Part shown: positions 7,797-15,024 of the stretch, piece by piece
How the letters are laid out: each line of letters starts with the position of its first letter
How positions within the stretch are numbered: the first letter of the stretch is position 1
Assembly: GCA_004558145.1 (NCBI GenBank)
Contig: SFDQ01000001.1
Coordinates: 434,001-498,000 of the forward strand
Source of the DNA: Oscillospiraceae bacterium
GTDB taxonomy: Bacteria; Bacillota_A; Clostridia; Oscillospirales; Ruminococcaceae
Direction: 5' to 3'
Length of the DNA stretch: 64,000 bases
Translations under genes and position numbers: made by a program
The notes under the pieces: generated by a model
Told to the model about the DNA's origin: nothing
What the model saw: the letters and a program-made list of their open reading frames with translations, nothing else
Databases searched by the model: none

Positions 7797-8273
7797 ATGG
7801 TTCGCATCACCATGCAGGACGGCGGCGTCATCGACCTGGAGCTGGACGCGCAGGCCGCCCCCATCACTGTGGAGAATTTCCTCAAGCTGGTCAAGGACGG
7901 CTTTTATGACGGGCTGACCTTCCACCGCATCATCCCCGGCTTCATGATCCAGGGCGGCTGCCCGGACGGCACCGGCATGGGCGGCCCCGGCTGGCACATC
8001 AAGGGCGAGTTTGCCCGCAACGGCGTGCCCAACCCCATCAAGCACACCCGGGGCGTCATCAGCATGGCCCGCGCCATGGACCCCAACAGCGCCGGCAGCC
8101 AGTTCTTCATCATGCATGAGGACGCGCCCCACCTGGACGGCGGCTACGCCGCCTTCGGCCATGTGGTGGCCGGCATGGACGTGGTGGACCGCATCGCCCA
8201 AGTTGCCACCGACTACAACGACCGTCCCCTCACCCCCGTGGTGATGGAGAGCGTGCGGGTGGTGGAGGAATGA
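7797..8273 (+). CDS. Cyclophilin-type peptidyl-prolyl cis-trans isomerase
   Basis: Cytoplasmic cyclophilin of 158 residues that isomerises Xaa-Pro bonds during folding. The active-site strand FHRIIPGFMIQGG (42-54) includes the catalytic Arg44 and the hydrophobic pocket Phe/Met/Gln. GTGMGG, the MARAMDPNSAGSQFFI strand and the AFGHVVAGMDVVD segment follow in the family order. No signal peptide is present. I start at the ATG at 7797 with GGAG 8 nt upstream; a GTG at 7788 overlapping the ribosome site is less likely. Its stop overlaps the GtrA-like start by 4 nt (ATGA). Confidence 0.93.
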   Translation: MVRITMQDGGVIDLELDAQAAPITVENFLKLVKDGFYDGLTFHRIIPGFMIQGGCPDGTGMGGPGWHIKGEFARNGVPNPIKHTRGVISMARAMDPNSAGSQFFIMHEDAPHLDGGYAAFGHVVAGMDVVDRIAQVATDYNDRPLTPVVMESVRVVEE

Positions 8274-8713
8274 TCGCCAAGGCCAAGGCGCTGCTTTTGA
8301 AGTACCGCGAAGGCATCGCCTATCTGTTCTTCGGCGGGCTTGCCACCCTGCTCAACATCGTGCTGGCCATGGTGTTCCGCTTTTTGGGCCTGCCCACCAC
8401 CGTGAACACCGTGCTGGACAACATCCTGTGCATCCTCTTCGCCTATGTCACCAACCGGCTGTGGGTGTTCTGCAGCAGCGCCAAAGGCATGGCCGCGGTG
8501 CGGGAGTTCCTTTCTTTCGTCACCTGCCGCCTGGGCACCCTGGTGCTGGACGTGGCGGTGATGTGGCTGGGCGCGGACCTGCTGGGCCCGATGCTCATCG
8601 CCCCCGAGCGCCAGAATCTCTGGTTCCTGGGCGTGAAGGTGTTCTCCAACGTGCTGGTCATCGTGGCGAACTACGTTTTTTCCAAACTCATCATCTTTAA
8701 AAAGAAGGGCTGA
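8270..8713 (+). CDS. GtrA-like membrane protein
   Basis: 147-residue protein with four hydrophobic segments (around residues 15-35, 45-65, 85-105 and 120-140) and the YVTNRLWVF and VANYVFSKLIIF segments that mark the GtrA/DPMS_2 family. GtrA-type proteins are thought to carry polyprenyl-linked sugars across the membrane, usually beside a GT2 glycosyltransferase. Such a transferase occurs in this window at 33042-33989 but is not adjacent, so a partnership is only possible. It is coupled to the cyclophilin gene by an ATGA overlap and ends at a strong terminator. Confidence 0.88.
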   Translation: MIAKAKALLLKYREGIAYLFFGGLATLLNIVLAMVFRFLGLPTTVNTVLDNILCILFAYVTNRLWVFCSSAKGMAAVREFLSFVTCRLGTLVLDVAVMWLGADLLGPMLIAPERQNLWFLGVKVFSNVLVIVANYVFSKLIIFKKKG

Positions 8714-8726
8714 ACGCCCCGTCTTT

Positions 8727-8757
8727 TCCCTCCCCGGCCGCGGGGAGGGATTTTTTT
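8727..8757 (+). terminator. Terminator after the GtrA-like gene
   Basis: Perfect 10-bp stem TCCCTCCCCG with CGGGGAGGGA, loop GCCG, followed by seven T residues. Confidence 0.9.
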
Positions 8758-8900
8758 ATACCCGCCCCCGCTTTTGCGCCCTTGCCCCGCCGGCCCTCGC
8801 TCCTCGCTTTTTGCATCTTTTGCTTCGCCGCCCCTCACTCGCCCTCACCTCCCGCTTTTCCGCCCCCTTCCCCGCCGCCCGGCGAGGGGGTTTTATTTTT
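8758..8900. other. Non-coding polypyrimidine stretch ending in a second hairpin
   Basis: The plus strand of 8761-8880 is nearly free of A (three in 120 nt) and rich in C and T. No reading frame with coding character is seen. At about 8870-8900 a CCCC-GCCG hairpin with an A bulge is followed by TTTTATTTTT, a possible second terminator in series with the one at 8727. Confidence 0.5.
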
Positions 8901-8912
8901 CGCAATATGCTA

Positions 8913-8944
8913 TTGACATCTAATATTATACCAGATATAATATT
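8913..8944 (+). promoter_or_regulatory. Consensus promoter with PadR operator palindrome
   Basis: TTGACA (8913-8918), 17 nt, TATAAT (8936-8941): a full consensus promoter. The perfect inverted repeat AATATTATA-N5-TATAATATT (8922-8930 and 8936-8944) covers the spacer and the -10, an ideal place for repression by the PadR protein encoded just downstream. Confidence 0.85.
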
Positions 8945-8970
8945 GCCATAATCACAAAGGAGGCGATGGC

Positions 8971-9291
8971 ATGGCGTTCAACACAGGGGCAGCTCTGCTG
9001 GACGCGCTGGTGCTGAGCACTGCCGAGCGGGAACCCACCTACGGCTACCGCATCACCCAGCAGGTGCGCCAGATCATGATGGTCAGCGAGAGCACCCTTT
9101 ACCCGGTGCTGCGCCGGCTGCAGAAGGAAGGCCATCTGGAGACCTACGACCAGGAGTTCGCCGGGCGCAACCGGCGCTATTACCGGCTGACGCCCTCCGG
9201 CGCCGAAACGCTGGCAAAGCTGCGGGCGGAATGGGTGGAATACCGGCAGGCGATCGACGCAATGCTATTGAACGAGGGGGATGCACAATGA
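8971..9291 (+). CDS. PadR family transcriptional repressor
   Basis: 106-residue winged-helix regulator of PadR subfamily 2. The N-terminal half contains the family motifs PTYGYRI and STLYPVLRRLQKEGHL (recognition helix and wing entry), with GRNRRYYRLTPSGAE as the wing, and a short C-terminal dimerisation helix. Start ATG at 8971 with GGAGG upstream. It is the first gene of a four-gene operon (regulator, DUF1700 protein, repeat protein, PspC protein) and overlaps the next gene by 4 nt. Operons of PadR with DUF1700 and PspC proteins usually respond to envelope stress. The palindrome over its own promoter predicts autorepression. Confidence 0.92.
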   Translation: MAFNTGAALLDALVLSTAEREPTYGYRITQQVRQIMMVSESTLYPVLRRLQKEGHLETYDQEFAGRNRRYYRLTPSGAETLAKLRAEWVEYRQAIDAMLLNEGDAQ

Positions 9292-9980
9292 CCCGTGAAG
9301 AATTTTTGCGGCGGCTGAACGAGCTGCTGAGCGACGTGACGGATGAGGAGCGGGCCGAGGCCATCCGTTTTTACGAGGAATATCTGGATGACGCCGGCCC
9401 GGAGCAGGAGGCTCAGGTGCTGGCGGAGCTGGGCAGTCCGGAAAAGGTGGCGGCCATCATCCGGGCCAACGTGCCCGGCAGCCGGGTGCAGCCGGAGCCC
9501 CAGGCCGCCCAGGCCCAGAGCGGCCCCGCCGCCCCTGGCGCGGGCGCGGCCGCGGCCATTCCCCTGCCGCCCTATGCGCGGCCCGGCGCGGTGCCGCCTG
9601 CGCCGCCCCGCAAGGGCATGAGCGACCGCACCATCCTGCTCATCATCCTGGCGGTGGTGCTGTTCCCGCTGTGGATCGGCCTGGCGGGCACCATCTTCGG
9701 CATCCTGATGGGCCTCGTGGGCGCGGCCCTCGGCCTCTTCTTCGGCGGCGTGGGCACCGTGGTGGGCATCGTGGCGGTGCTGGCGGCCAACACCCCCGCC
9801 GCCTTTGCTGCCGGCTGGCCCACGGGGCTGTTCATGGTGGGCCTGTGCCTGCTGGCGCTGGCGCTGGGCATTGCCCTCATCGCGGTGGCGGTGTGGCTGG
9901 TGGCCTGGCTGCTGCCTGCATGCTGGCGGCTGATACTGCGGGCCTGGAGGGCCCTGACCGGGAAAAAGGAGGCTAAGTGA
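9288..9980 (+). CDS. DUF1700 (HAAS-domain) membrane protein
   Basis: 230-residue protein. Residues 1-60 form the helical HAAS/DUF1700 module (EEFLRRLNELLSDVTDEERAEAIRFYEEYLDDAG, then LGSPEKVAA), which in related operons is thought to bind the PadR repressor. A Pro/Ala-rich linker (about 65-105) leads to four hydrophobic segments in a Gly/Ala-rich C-terminal half. The start is the ATG at 9288 that overlaps the padR stop (ATGA); an in-frame extension to 9231 lies inside padR. Function in vivo unknown: membrane-linked control of the regulator is the likely role. Confidence 0.88.
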   Translation: MTREEFLRRLNELLSDVTDEERAEAIRFYEEYLDDAGPEQEAQVLAELGSPEKVAAIIRANVPGSRVQPEPQAAQAQSGPAAPGAGAAAAIPLPPYARPGAVPPAPPRKGMSDRTILLIILAVVLFPLWIGLAGTIFGILMGLVGAALGLFFGGVGTVVGIVAVLAANTPAAFAAGWPTGLFMVGLCLLALALGIALIAVAVWLVAWLLPACWRLILRAWRALTGKKEAK

Positions 9981-10366
9981 TGAAGGGCATTCTGAAGGTT
10001 TTTGCCGCCGCTGCCGCGGTGGCGGTGCTGGGCCTCACCCTGATGCTGATGGGCTTTGCCACCGGCGGCCCGTCGGCGGCGCAGCAGGCGCTGAACTACA
10101 CCAATCTCTCCCAGCGCCATTACCACGGCTGGGTGCCCGGCTGGCTGGAGCGGGCCCTGGGCTGGGCCGACGACGCGGAGCACTGGGCCGAGGGATTTGA
10201 AGACGACATGGACGCCTGGGCCGATGATTTTGAGGACGACATGAACGACTGGGCCGACGACTTTGAGGACGGTGTGGACCGCTGGGCCGACGGCGTGGAA
10301 AACTGGGCCGGCGGCGTGGCCGCCCGCCACCGCTTTGGCTGGGGCCCCGGCATCTGCTTGTTCTGA
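9980..10366 (+). CDS. Small membrane-anchored protein with acidic 11-residue Trp repeats
   Basis: 128 residues, not recognised. An N-terminal hydrophobic helix (about 4-27) could be an uncleaved anchor or signal. Residues about 58-110 consist of short acidic repeats beginning with Trp: units of 7 or 11 residues of the form WADDFEDxxxx, with three 11-residue copies in the middle flanked by 7-residue ones. The DNA repeats follow 33-bp periodicity. The spacing puts Trp and the following Phe/Val on one helical face, so an amphipathic surface helix is likely. It occupies the position taken by a DUF4097 protein in many PadR-DUF1700 operons. The ATG at 9980 overlaps the previous stop (TGATG). Confidence 0.7.
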   Translation: MKGILKVFAAAAAVAVLGLTLMLMGFATGGPSAAQQALNYTNLSQRHYHGWVPGWLERALGWADDAEHWAEGFEDDMDAWADDFEDDMNDWADDFEDGVDRWADGVENWAGGVAARHRFGWGPGICLF

Positions 10367-10387
10367 CCCGGCAGCAAGGAGGAGACA

Positions 10388-10582
10388 ATGGAACCGAAAC
10401 GGCTTTACAAAGGGCACGAAAAGATGCTGTGCGGCGTGTGCAGCGGCATCGCCGAATACTTCAATCTGGACCCCACGCTGGTGCGGCTGGCCGCTGTGGC
10501 TTTGACCATCTGGTGGGGCAGCGGCCTCATCGCCTACATCGTGGCGGCCATCATCATGCCCGAACCGCCCTATAACAGCTGA
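10388..10582 (+). CDS. PspC domain protein
   Basis: 64-residue membrane protein consisting of one PspC domain: the basic start KRLYKGHEKMLCGVCSGIAEYFNLDPTLVRL and then one long hydrophobic segment ending in IIMPEPP. PspC proteins take part in phage-shock-type envelope stress responses. A GGAGG lies 6 nt before the ATG. Last gene of the PadR operon, closed by the bidirectional terminator at 10590-10627. Confidence 0.92.
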   Translation: MEPKRLYKGHEKMLCGVCSGIAEYFNLDPTLVRLAAVALTIWWGSGLIAYIVAAIIMPEPPYNS

Positions 10583-10589
10583 AAAAGAG

Positions 10590-10627
10590 AACTCCCCCGC
10601 CCGGGGTCCGGGCGGGGGAGTTTTTTC
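10590..10627. terminator. Bidirectional terminator between convergent operons
   Basis: Stem of about 15 bp (AACTCCCCCGCCCGG with its complement at 10608-10622), flanked by A-rich sequence on the left and TTTTTT on the right, so it works for the PspC operon and for the minus-strand operon ending at 10626. Confidence 0.88.
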
Positions 10628-12020
10628 AGTTGAACGCTTCCTCAAAGGGGATGCAGTATCCTTCGGGCAGGGCGCTGACGGTGTAGCTCACGTACACATT
10701 GCCCTCGGCGTTTTCATAAAAGGCATCTTCGGGGGTCAGGTCCGTTTTCAGCCAGAAGCGGTAGACCGGCTGGATGTAGGGATTCATGCTGCTCTGGGCG
10801 TATTCCAGCTGCCAGCCCTCCACCTGCTCTGCCGACAGGTCGTATTCCCGCATGCCGCTGGCCTGTTCCTCGTCCAGGATGGCCTGGAGGGCTGCCTTCG
10901 CCTCCTCGGGGGTGCGCAGGGGGTAGTCGCCCACCTGCTCCGTTTCCGGGGGCAGGGTCAGGGAGAAGCTGCGCAGCGCGCCGGTGGAGTCCACCGTGCC
11001 GGACACCCGGCGGAAGCTGTAATTCAAGAGGCGCTGGGCCACGGTGTCGCCGCCGGCCTCATAGTAGAAGTGCCCGCTGACGTTCCAGCGCACCTGCCCG
11101 TCGTAGCCGGTTGTGAGGGTGTGCTGATGGGCGGGGTTCTCAATGCCCGCCAGCTCCCCGAACAGGGCCAGGGCCGCGTCGTCGCCCGCCTGATAGTCCT
11201 CCGATTCCCCTTCCCCGTCCCGGTAGCCGGAGACGGTGGTGCCTTGGGCGGAAACGCTCCACACCTTTGCCTTGGAGGGGTCCTCCTGCTCATAGAGGGG
11301 GCGTTCCGGGTCCCAGTGTTCCGGGTCCATCAGGTCGCCGAAGGCGCTGTAAGGCCAGAGGTCCGGGCTGGGGTAGCCGGTGGGAGCCTCCTCTTCCTCG
11401 TCCAGCACAAGGGGCAGACCCAGCGCGTCGGCGGTGCGTTCCAGCAGGCCGGTGAGGGGGCCGGCGTGTTCGCCGCTCGGGGCGTGCCACACCAGCAGGG
11501 TGGCGGGCAGCTGGTTGGCGGAGATGTTCCAGGTGGGGTTATTTCCCCGGATGTCGTCCAGGCTTTCGGCCACGAAGGTCACCCCGCCGCCCATGCCGTC
11601 GGAGTCATCCCCCAGCACCAGCACCGGCAGGCCCTCGTATTCCCCCAGGTCGAAATCCCGCACGGCGGGCGCGGCGCTCTTCTGCTGGGCTTCGTCCTGC
11701 AGGGCGTCCTCGGTCCTGGCGGTATCGGGGGCGGTCTCGTTGTAGGCGGCGGCGCTGTACAGCGCCGCGGAGGGGGCCGCCGCGCCGCCGGAGGAGGCGA
11801 ACAGCCCGCTTTGCAGCGCCGCGGGCACCGCCATCAGGGCCACCGCGGCGGCAGCGGCCAGGGGGATGCCCACCTTTTTGGCCACACGCAGCCGGGGGGC
11901 GGCCTTGGGTCTTTCCTGCTGGGCGCGGGCGGCGGCCATCTTTTGCAGGGTGGCGGCCTTCCAGTCCTCGCTGGGAGCGACCTTGTCCATGGCGCTCTGA
12001 TAGTCTTTGTGGTCGGGCAT
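10626..12020 (-). CDS. Putative anti-sigma factor / membrane-anchored sensor paired with ECF sigma factor
   Basis: 464-residue protein, no full-length family recognised. The first 60 residues are soluble and helical (DYQSAMDKVAPSEDWKAATLQKM), in the place where anti-sigma domains of Clostridial ECF partners lie. One transmembrane helix follows (about 55-75, VGIPLAAAAAVALMAVPAAL), then an Ala/Ser-rich linker and a large extracytoplasmic domain of about 350 residues with many acidic and aromatic residues, ending in a segment that resembles secreted regulatory domains (YPLRTPEEAKAALQAIL). Start ATG at 12020, with GGGAG 9 nt upstream and only 2 nt after the sigma-factor stop. Role inferred from position: it would hold the sigma factor at the membrane until an outside signal arrives. 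Confidence 0.72.
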   Translation of the reverse strand: MPDHKDYQSAMDKVAPSEDWKAATLQKMAAARAQQERPKAAPRLRVAKKVGIPLAAAAAVALMAVPAALQSGLFASSGGAAAPSAALYSAAAYNETAPDTARTEDALQDEAQQKSAAPAVRDFDLGEYEGLPVLVLGDDSDGMGGGVTFVAESLDDIRGNNPTWNISANQLPATLLVWHAPSGEHAGPLTGLLERTADALGLPLVLDEEEEAPTGYPSPDLWPYSAFGDLMDPEHWDPERPLYEQEDPSKAKVWSVSAQGTTVSGYRDGEGESEDYQAGDDAALALFGELAGIENPAHQHTLTTGYDGQVRWNVSGHFYYEAGGDTVAQRLLNYSFRRVSGTVDSTGALRSFSLTLPPETEQVGDYPLRTPEEAKAALQAILDEEQASGMREYDLSAEQVEGWQLEYAQSSMNPYIQPVYRFWLKTDLTPEDAFYENAEGNVYVSYTVSALPEGYCIPFEEAFN

Positions 12021-12022
12021 GG

Positions 12023-12505
12023 TCAAAACTCCCCTTTCAGTGTTTTTTTCAGCATCGCCCGGCCCCGGGCCAGCTGGCTGAGCACCGTGTTCTGGTTCAG
12101 CTCCAGCAGCTTTGCGATCTCGGCGGTGGAATAGCCCTGTATGTAGTGCAGGTAGATGACCTGCCGGTACTTCATGGGCAGGTCGCCCACCGCCTTCATC
12201 ACCTCGCTCTCGGCGGGGGTGAAGGGGATGCTCAAGGTCTCGTCCAGGCCGTCGGTGCGGCTCTGCCACACGCTGCGGAAGTGGCTTTTGCAGCGGTTGA
12301 TGGTGCAGCGCAGCAGCCAGGCCTGCTGGTGGTCGGGGCCGTCGAAGACCGGGTCTTTTTTGAGCAGGGTCAAGAACACCTCCTGGGCGATGTCCTCGGC
12401 GTCCTGCATGTTCTTCACAAGTCCAAAGGCCGTGCGCAGCACCAGCGGACCGTAGTGCTCCACCGCCTCTTCCGGCGTGAGCACTCTGTCTGCCGCAAGC
12501 TTCAT
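12023..12505 (-). CDS. ECF RNA polymerase sigma factor
   Basis: 160-residue sigma-70 family ECF factor. Region 2 is seen at about 15-80 (HYGPLVLRTAFGLVKNMQDAEDIAQEVFLTLLKK), and region 4 at about 100-155 (LPMKYRQVIYLHYIQGYSTAEIAKLLELNQNTVLSQLARGRAMLKK) with a clear helix-turn-helix. Start ATG at 12505 precedes MKLAADRVLTPEEAVEHYG; a longer frame to 12601 runs through the histidine-kinase terminator and is rejected. Upstream on the minus strand is TATACA (a -10-like hexamer) without a convincing -35, compatible with an alternative-sigma promoter. It forms an operon with the membrane protein downstream. Confidence 0.92.
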   Translation of the reverse strand: MKLAADRVLTPEEAVEHYGPLVLRTAFGLVKNMQDAEDIAQEVFLTLLKKDPVFDGPDHQQAWLLRCTINRCKSHFRSVWQSRTDGLDETLSIPFTPAESEVMKAVGDLPMKYRQVIYLHYIQGYSTAEIAKLLELNQNTVLSQLARGRAMLKKTLKGEF

Positions 12506-12580
12506 GCTCCGCGCCCCCTTCCGTTCTGTATACTTTGTTTCTCCGCCTATTATTGCACAGGCGGGCGAAAAAAGCAAAAA

Positions 12581-12612
12581 AGGGCCGCCCTGTTTTTTCA
12601 CAGGGCGGCCTT
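12581..12612 (-). terminator. Terminator of the two-component system operon
   Basis: Perfect 10-bp stem GGCCGCCCTG (12583-12592) with CAGGGCGGCC (12601-12610), 8-nt loop, and CTTTTTT on the minus strand after it. Confidence 0.85.
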
Positions 12613-12622
12613 TTGCCGTTGT

Positions 12623-14179
12623 TTATTTGTGCTTTGCGTCGCCGGGGGCTTCGTCGGCGGCCTCGAACCAGAAGGTGGTGCCTTTGCCCACGGTGCTGTC
12701 CACCCCGAAGCGGAAGCCGTGGCCCCGCAGGATGGCCTTGGTGATGGACAGGCCCAGCCCGGTGCCCACCTTGCCCGCGTCGGAGCGGCTGCGGTAGTAG
12801 CGGTCGAAGATGTAGGGCAGGTCCTCGGGGGCGATGCCCGCGCCGTGGTCCTCCACTTCCACCCGGGCGCAGCCCTCTTTGGGCACCACCCGCAGGATGA
12901 ACACGCCGTCCTCGCCCACGTGGTGCATGGCGTTGCCCAGGAGGTTGTGGAGCACCCGCTCCATCATGGCCGGGTCGGCGCTGACCATGGCGGGCTCGTC
13001 CGCCTGCAGTTCCAGCCGGCAGCCGTTCTGGGCGCACACCGCCTCGTAGCGCTGGGCCACCTCCTCGCAGAGCTGGCTCATGTCAAAGCGCACCCGCTGG
13101 GGCTGCTCGGTGCCGCTGGACACCTTGGACAGCTCCATCACGCTGTTCACAAGGCCGGAGAGCCGGTCGGTCTCGTCCACGATGACGTTCAGCTGGTCGG
13201 TGCGCTTGGCCGCGTCGTCGCCGGTGAGGTCGCGCACCGTCTCTGCATAGCCCTTGATGAGGGTGAGAGGGGTGCGCAGGTCGTGACTGACGTTGGCCAG
13301 CAACTCGCGCTGGAGCTGGGCCGAGCGGGAGACCTGGTCCGCCATGTGGTTGAACTCGTCCGCCAGACGGCCTATCTCATCGGAATGGGGCACCCGCACC
13401 CGCACGGAATAGTCGCCGTCGGCCATTTTTTTCGCCGCGCTGGACAGTTCGCTCAAGGGCCGGGTGAGCCAGCGGCTGAGCAGCCAGGACACGCCCACCG
13501 CCAGCGCCAGCATGCACACGAAGATGGCGGGCATCAGCTGGCCCTGCACCACCGCCGCCTCGCTGACGCGGGTGAGGGTGGTGGAGATGATGACCGAGTA
13601 ATTGCCCCACTCGCCGTTTTTGGCCAGCTTGCCCACCACCATCTGCTGGGCACCGCTGGAGGTGCCCACGATCTGGCTCACCGAACCATTGGTCATCACC
13701 GCCTGACGGAAGGCGATGATGGTGTCGCTGTCCCGCTTGGTGGTGATCTTGCCGCCGAACAGATCGCCCGCCGACTCGTGCAGCAGGCAGGGATAGACGT
13801 TCTCGCTGCTGGCCACATGGCGCAGGGTGGAATCGGCGATGTCCACGCAGCAGTTGCGGAAGTCCAGCCGCCCGTCCTGGGCGGCGGCGTCCACGCTGGC
13901 CCAGAACTCGTCGTTCTTCACCGCATCGGAAAAGCCGAAGGCCCGGTAGCTCACCGGCGCGTCGCAGCTTTCGATCATGGCCACCAGGGTGTCCACCTGG
14001 GTGTTGAGGTAATTGTAGATGTGCCGGTTGTAGAGCGGCTGCAGCAGCTGGGCGGAGATGAACCACACCAGCCCCAGCACCAGCGCCACCACAACGCAGA
14101 ACACGATCATCATCTGATAGCGCAGGCTGAAAAAGGCCCCGCGCCCGGCGCGGGCCGCCGCTTTCTTTGCTGTGTTCAT
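12623..14179 (-). CDS. Sensor histidine kinase, OmpR/PhoR-type partner
   Basis: 518-residue membrane kinase. A transmembrane helix lies at about 23-45, an extracytoplasmic sensing domain of about 165 residues follows, and a second helix (LMPAIFVCMLALAVGVSWLL) precedes a HAMP linker with ELSSAAKKMADGDYSVRV. The dimerisation domain has the phospho-acceptor box NVSHDLRTPLTLIKGYAE, and the ATPase domain has the N box (HNLLGNAM), DHGAGI (G1), and GTGLGLSI (G2). Start ATG at 14179 directly follows the response-regulator stop (TAAATG). The ligand of the sensing domain is unknown. Confidence 0.93.
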   Translation of the reverse strand: MNTAKKAAARAGRGAFFSLRYQMMIVFCVVVALVLGLVWFISAQLLQPLYNRHIYNYLNTQVDTLVAMIESCDAPVSYRAFGFSDAVKNDEFWASVDAAAQDGRLDFRNCCVDIADSTLRHVASSENVYPCLLHESAGDLFGGKITTKRDSDTIIAFRQAVMTNGSVSQIVGTSSGAQQMVVGKLAKNGEWGNYSVIISTTLTRVSEAAVVQGQLMPAIFVCMLALAVGVSWLLSRWLTRPLSELSSAAKKMADGDYSVRVRVPHSDEIGRLADEFNHMADQVSRSAQLQRELLANVSHDLRTPLTLIKGYAETVRDLTGDDAAKRTDQLNVIVDETDRLSGLVNSVMELSKVSSGTEQPQRVRFDMSQLCEEVAQRYEAVCAQNGCRLELQADEPAMVSADPAMMERVLHNLLGNAMHHVGEDGVFILRVVPKEGCARVEVEDHGAGIAPEDLPYIFDRYYRSRSDAGKVGTGLGLSITKAILRGHGFRFGVDSTVGKGTTFWFEAADEAPGDAKHK

Positions 14180-14866
14180 TTACTTCACCGCGTCCGGATC
14201 GAATTTGTAGCCGATGCCCCACACGGTGACGATGGCGTCCCGATAGCGGCCCAGATGGCTGCGGAGCATCTTGATGTGGGTGTCCACCGTGCGGTCCTCG
14301 CCGAAGTAGTCGTAGTTCCACACCTTTTGCAGGATGCGCTCGCGGCTGAGGGCGATGCCCCGGTTGGTGGCCAGAAACACCAGCAGGTCGAACTCCTTGG
14401 GGGTGAGGCTTGCCTCCTGGCCGTCCACCTTCACGCTGTGGCTGGCCTGGTCGATCACCAGCCCGCCAAAGGTGTGGGTGCCGCCCTCGGCCTCGGCCCG
14501 GGGCATGGTGCGCCCCAGCACCGCCTTCACCCGGGCCACCAGCTCCCGGGGGCTGAAGGGCTTGACCACATAGTCGTCCGCCCCGCCCTCAAGGCCCGCC
14601 AGCTTGTCGTATTCCTCGCCCCGGGCGGTGAGCATGATGACCGGGGTGGTGATCTTGCGGCTGCGCATCTCCTTGAGGCAGGTCATGCCGTCCACAAAGG
14701 GCATCATGATGTCCAAAATCACCAGATCCACGTCCCCGCCGGAAAGGGCGGCCAGGGCGGCGCCGCCGTCCCCCGCCTCCTCGCAGGAAAAGCCCTCATG
14801 CTCCAGATGTGCCCGGATCAGGTCCCGGATGCGGGGCTCGTCGTCCACGATCAGAATTTTTGCCAT
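14180..14866 (-). CDS. OmpR/PhoB-family response regulator
   Basis: 228-residue response regulator. The receiver domain has acidic DDE (8-10), phospho-acceptor Asp52 in LVILDIMMP, Thr80 and Lys102. The C-terminal winged helix (about 130-225) has LTPKEFDLLVFLATNRG and the recognition helix RTVDTHIKMLRSHLG. Start ATG at 14866 with GGGAGG 9 nt upstream. Upstream on the minus strand a TATGAT hexamer (14904-14909) is preceded by three TTCAC/TTCGC-like direct repeats (14914-14936) 8-9 nt apart, a possible autoregulatory site. Confidence 0.95.
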   Translation of the reverse strand: MAKILIVDDEPRIRDLIRAHLEHEGFSCEEAGDGGAALAALSGGDVDLVILDIMMPFVDGMTCLKEMRSRKITTPVIMLTARGEEYDKLAGLEGGADDYVVKPFSPRELVARVKAVLGRTMPRAEAEGGTHTFGGLVIDQASHSVKVDGQEASLTPKEFDLLVFLATNRGIALSRERILQKVWNYDYFGEDRTVDTHIKMLRSHLGRYRDAIVTVWGIGYKFDPDAVK

Positions 14867-14962
14867 GCTTTGTGCCTCCCTTGCGGTCTTTTTCTACTCT
14901 TTCATCATAGCGGGTGAATGTGGCGAAAGTGTGAAACAGCGCCAAAAAAGCCTCTCTTTTCG

Positions 14963-14991
14963 TTGACGGTGGCCCGCCGGGGCGGTACAAT
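14963..14991 (+). promoter_or_regulatory. Promoter of the phosphodiesterase gene
   Basis: TTGACG (14963-14968), 17 nt, TACAAT (14986-14991), 34 nt before the ATG of the next gene. Confidence 0.75.
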
Positions 14992-15024
14992 AAAGCCATC
15001 CCTGAAAAGGAGGGTGTGTGGGAA

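Noticed and set aside
10626..13037. 803-residue reading of the anti-sigma gene extended upstream
   Set aside because: The extra 339 residues run through the sigma factor gene in another frame and past a terminator; the start at 12020 has a good ribosome site.
12146..14917. 923-residue plus-strand reading frame
   Set aside because: It lies antisense to the sigma factor, histidine kinase and response regulator genes. The frame is long only because high-GC codon bias removes stops on the opposite strand; its product is His/Gly/Gln-rich without domains.
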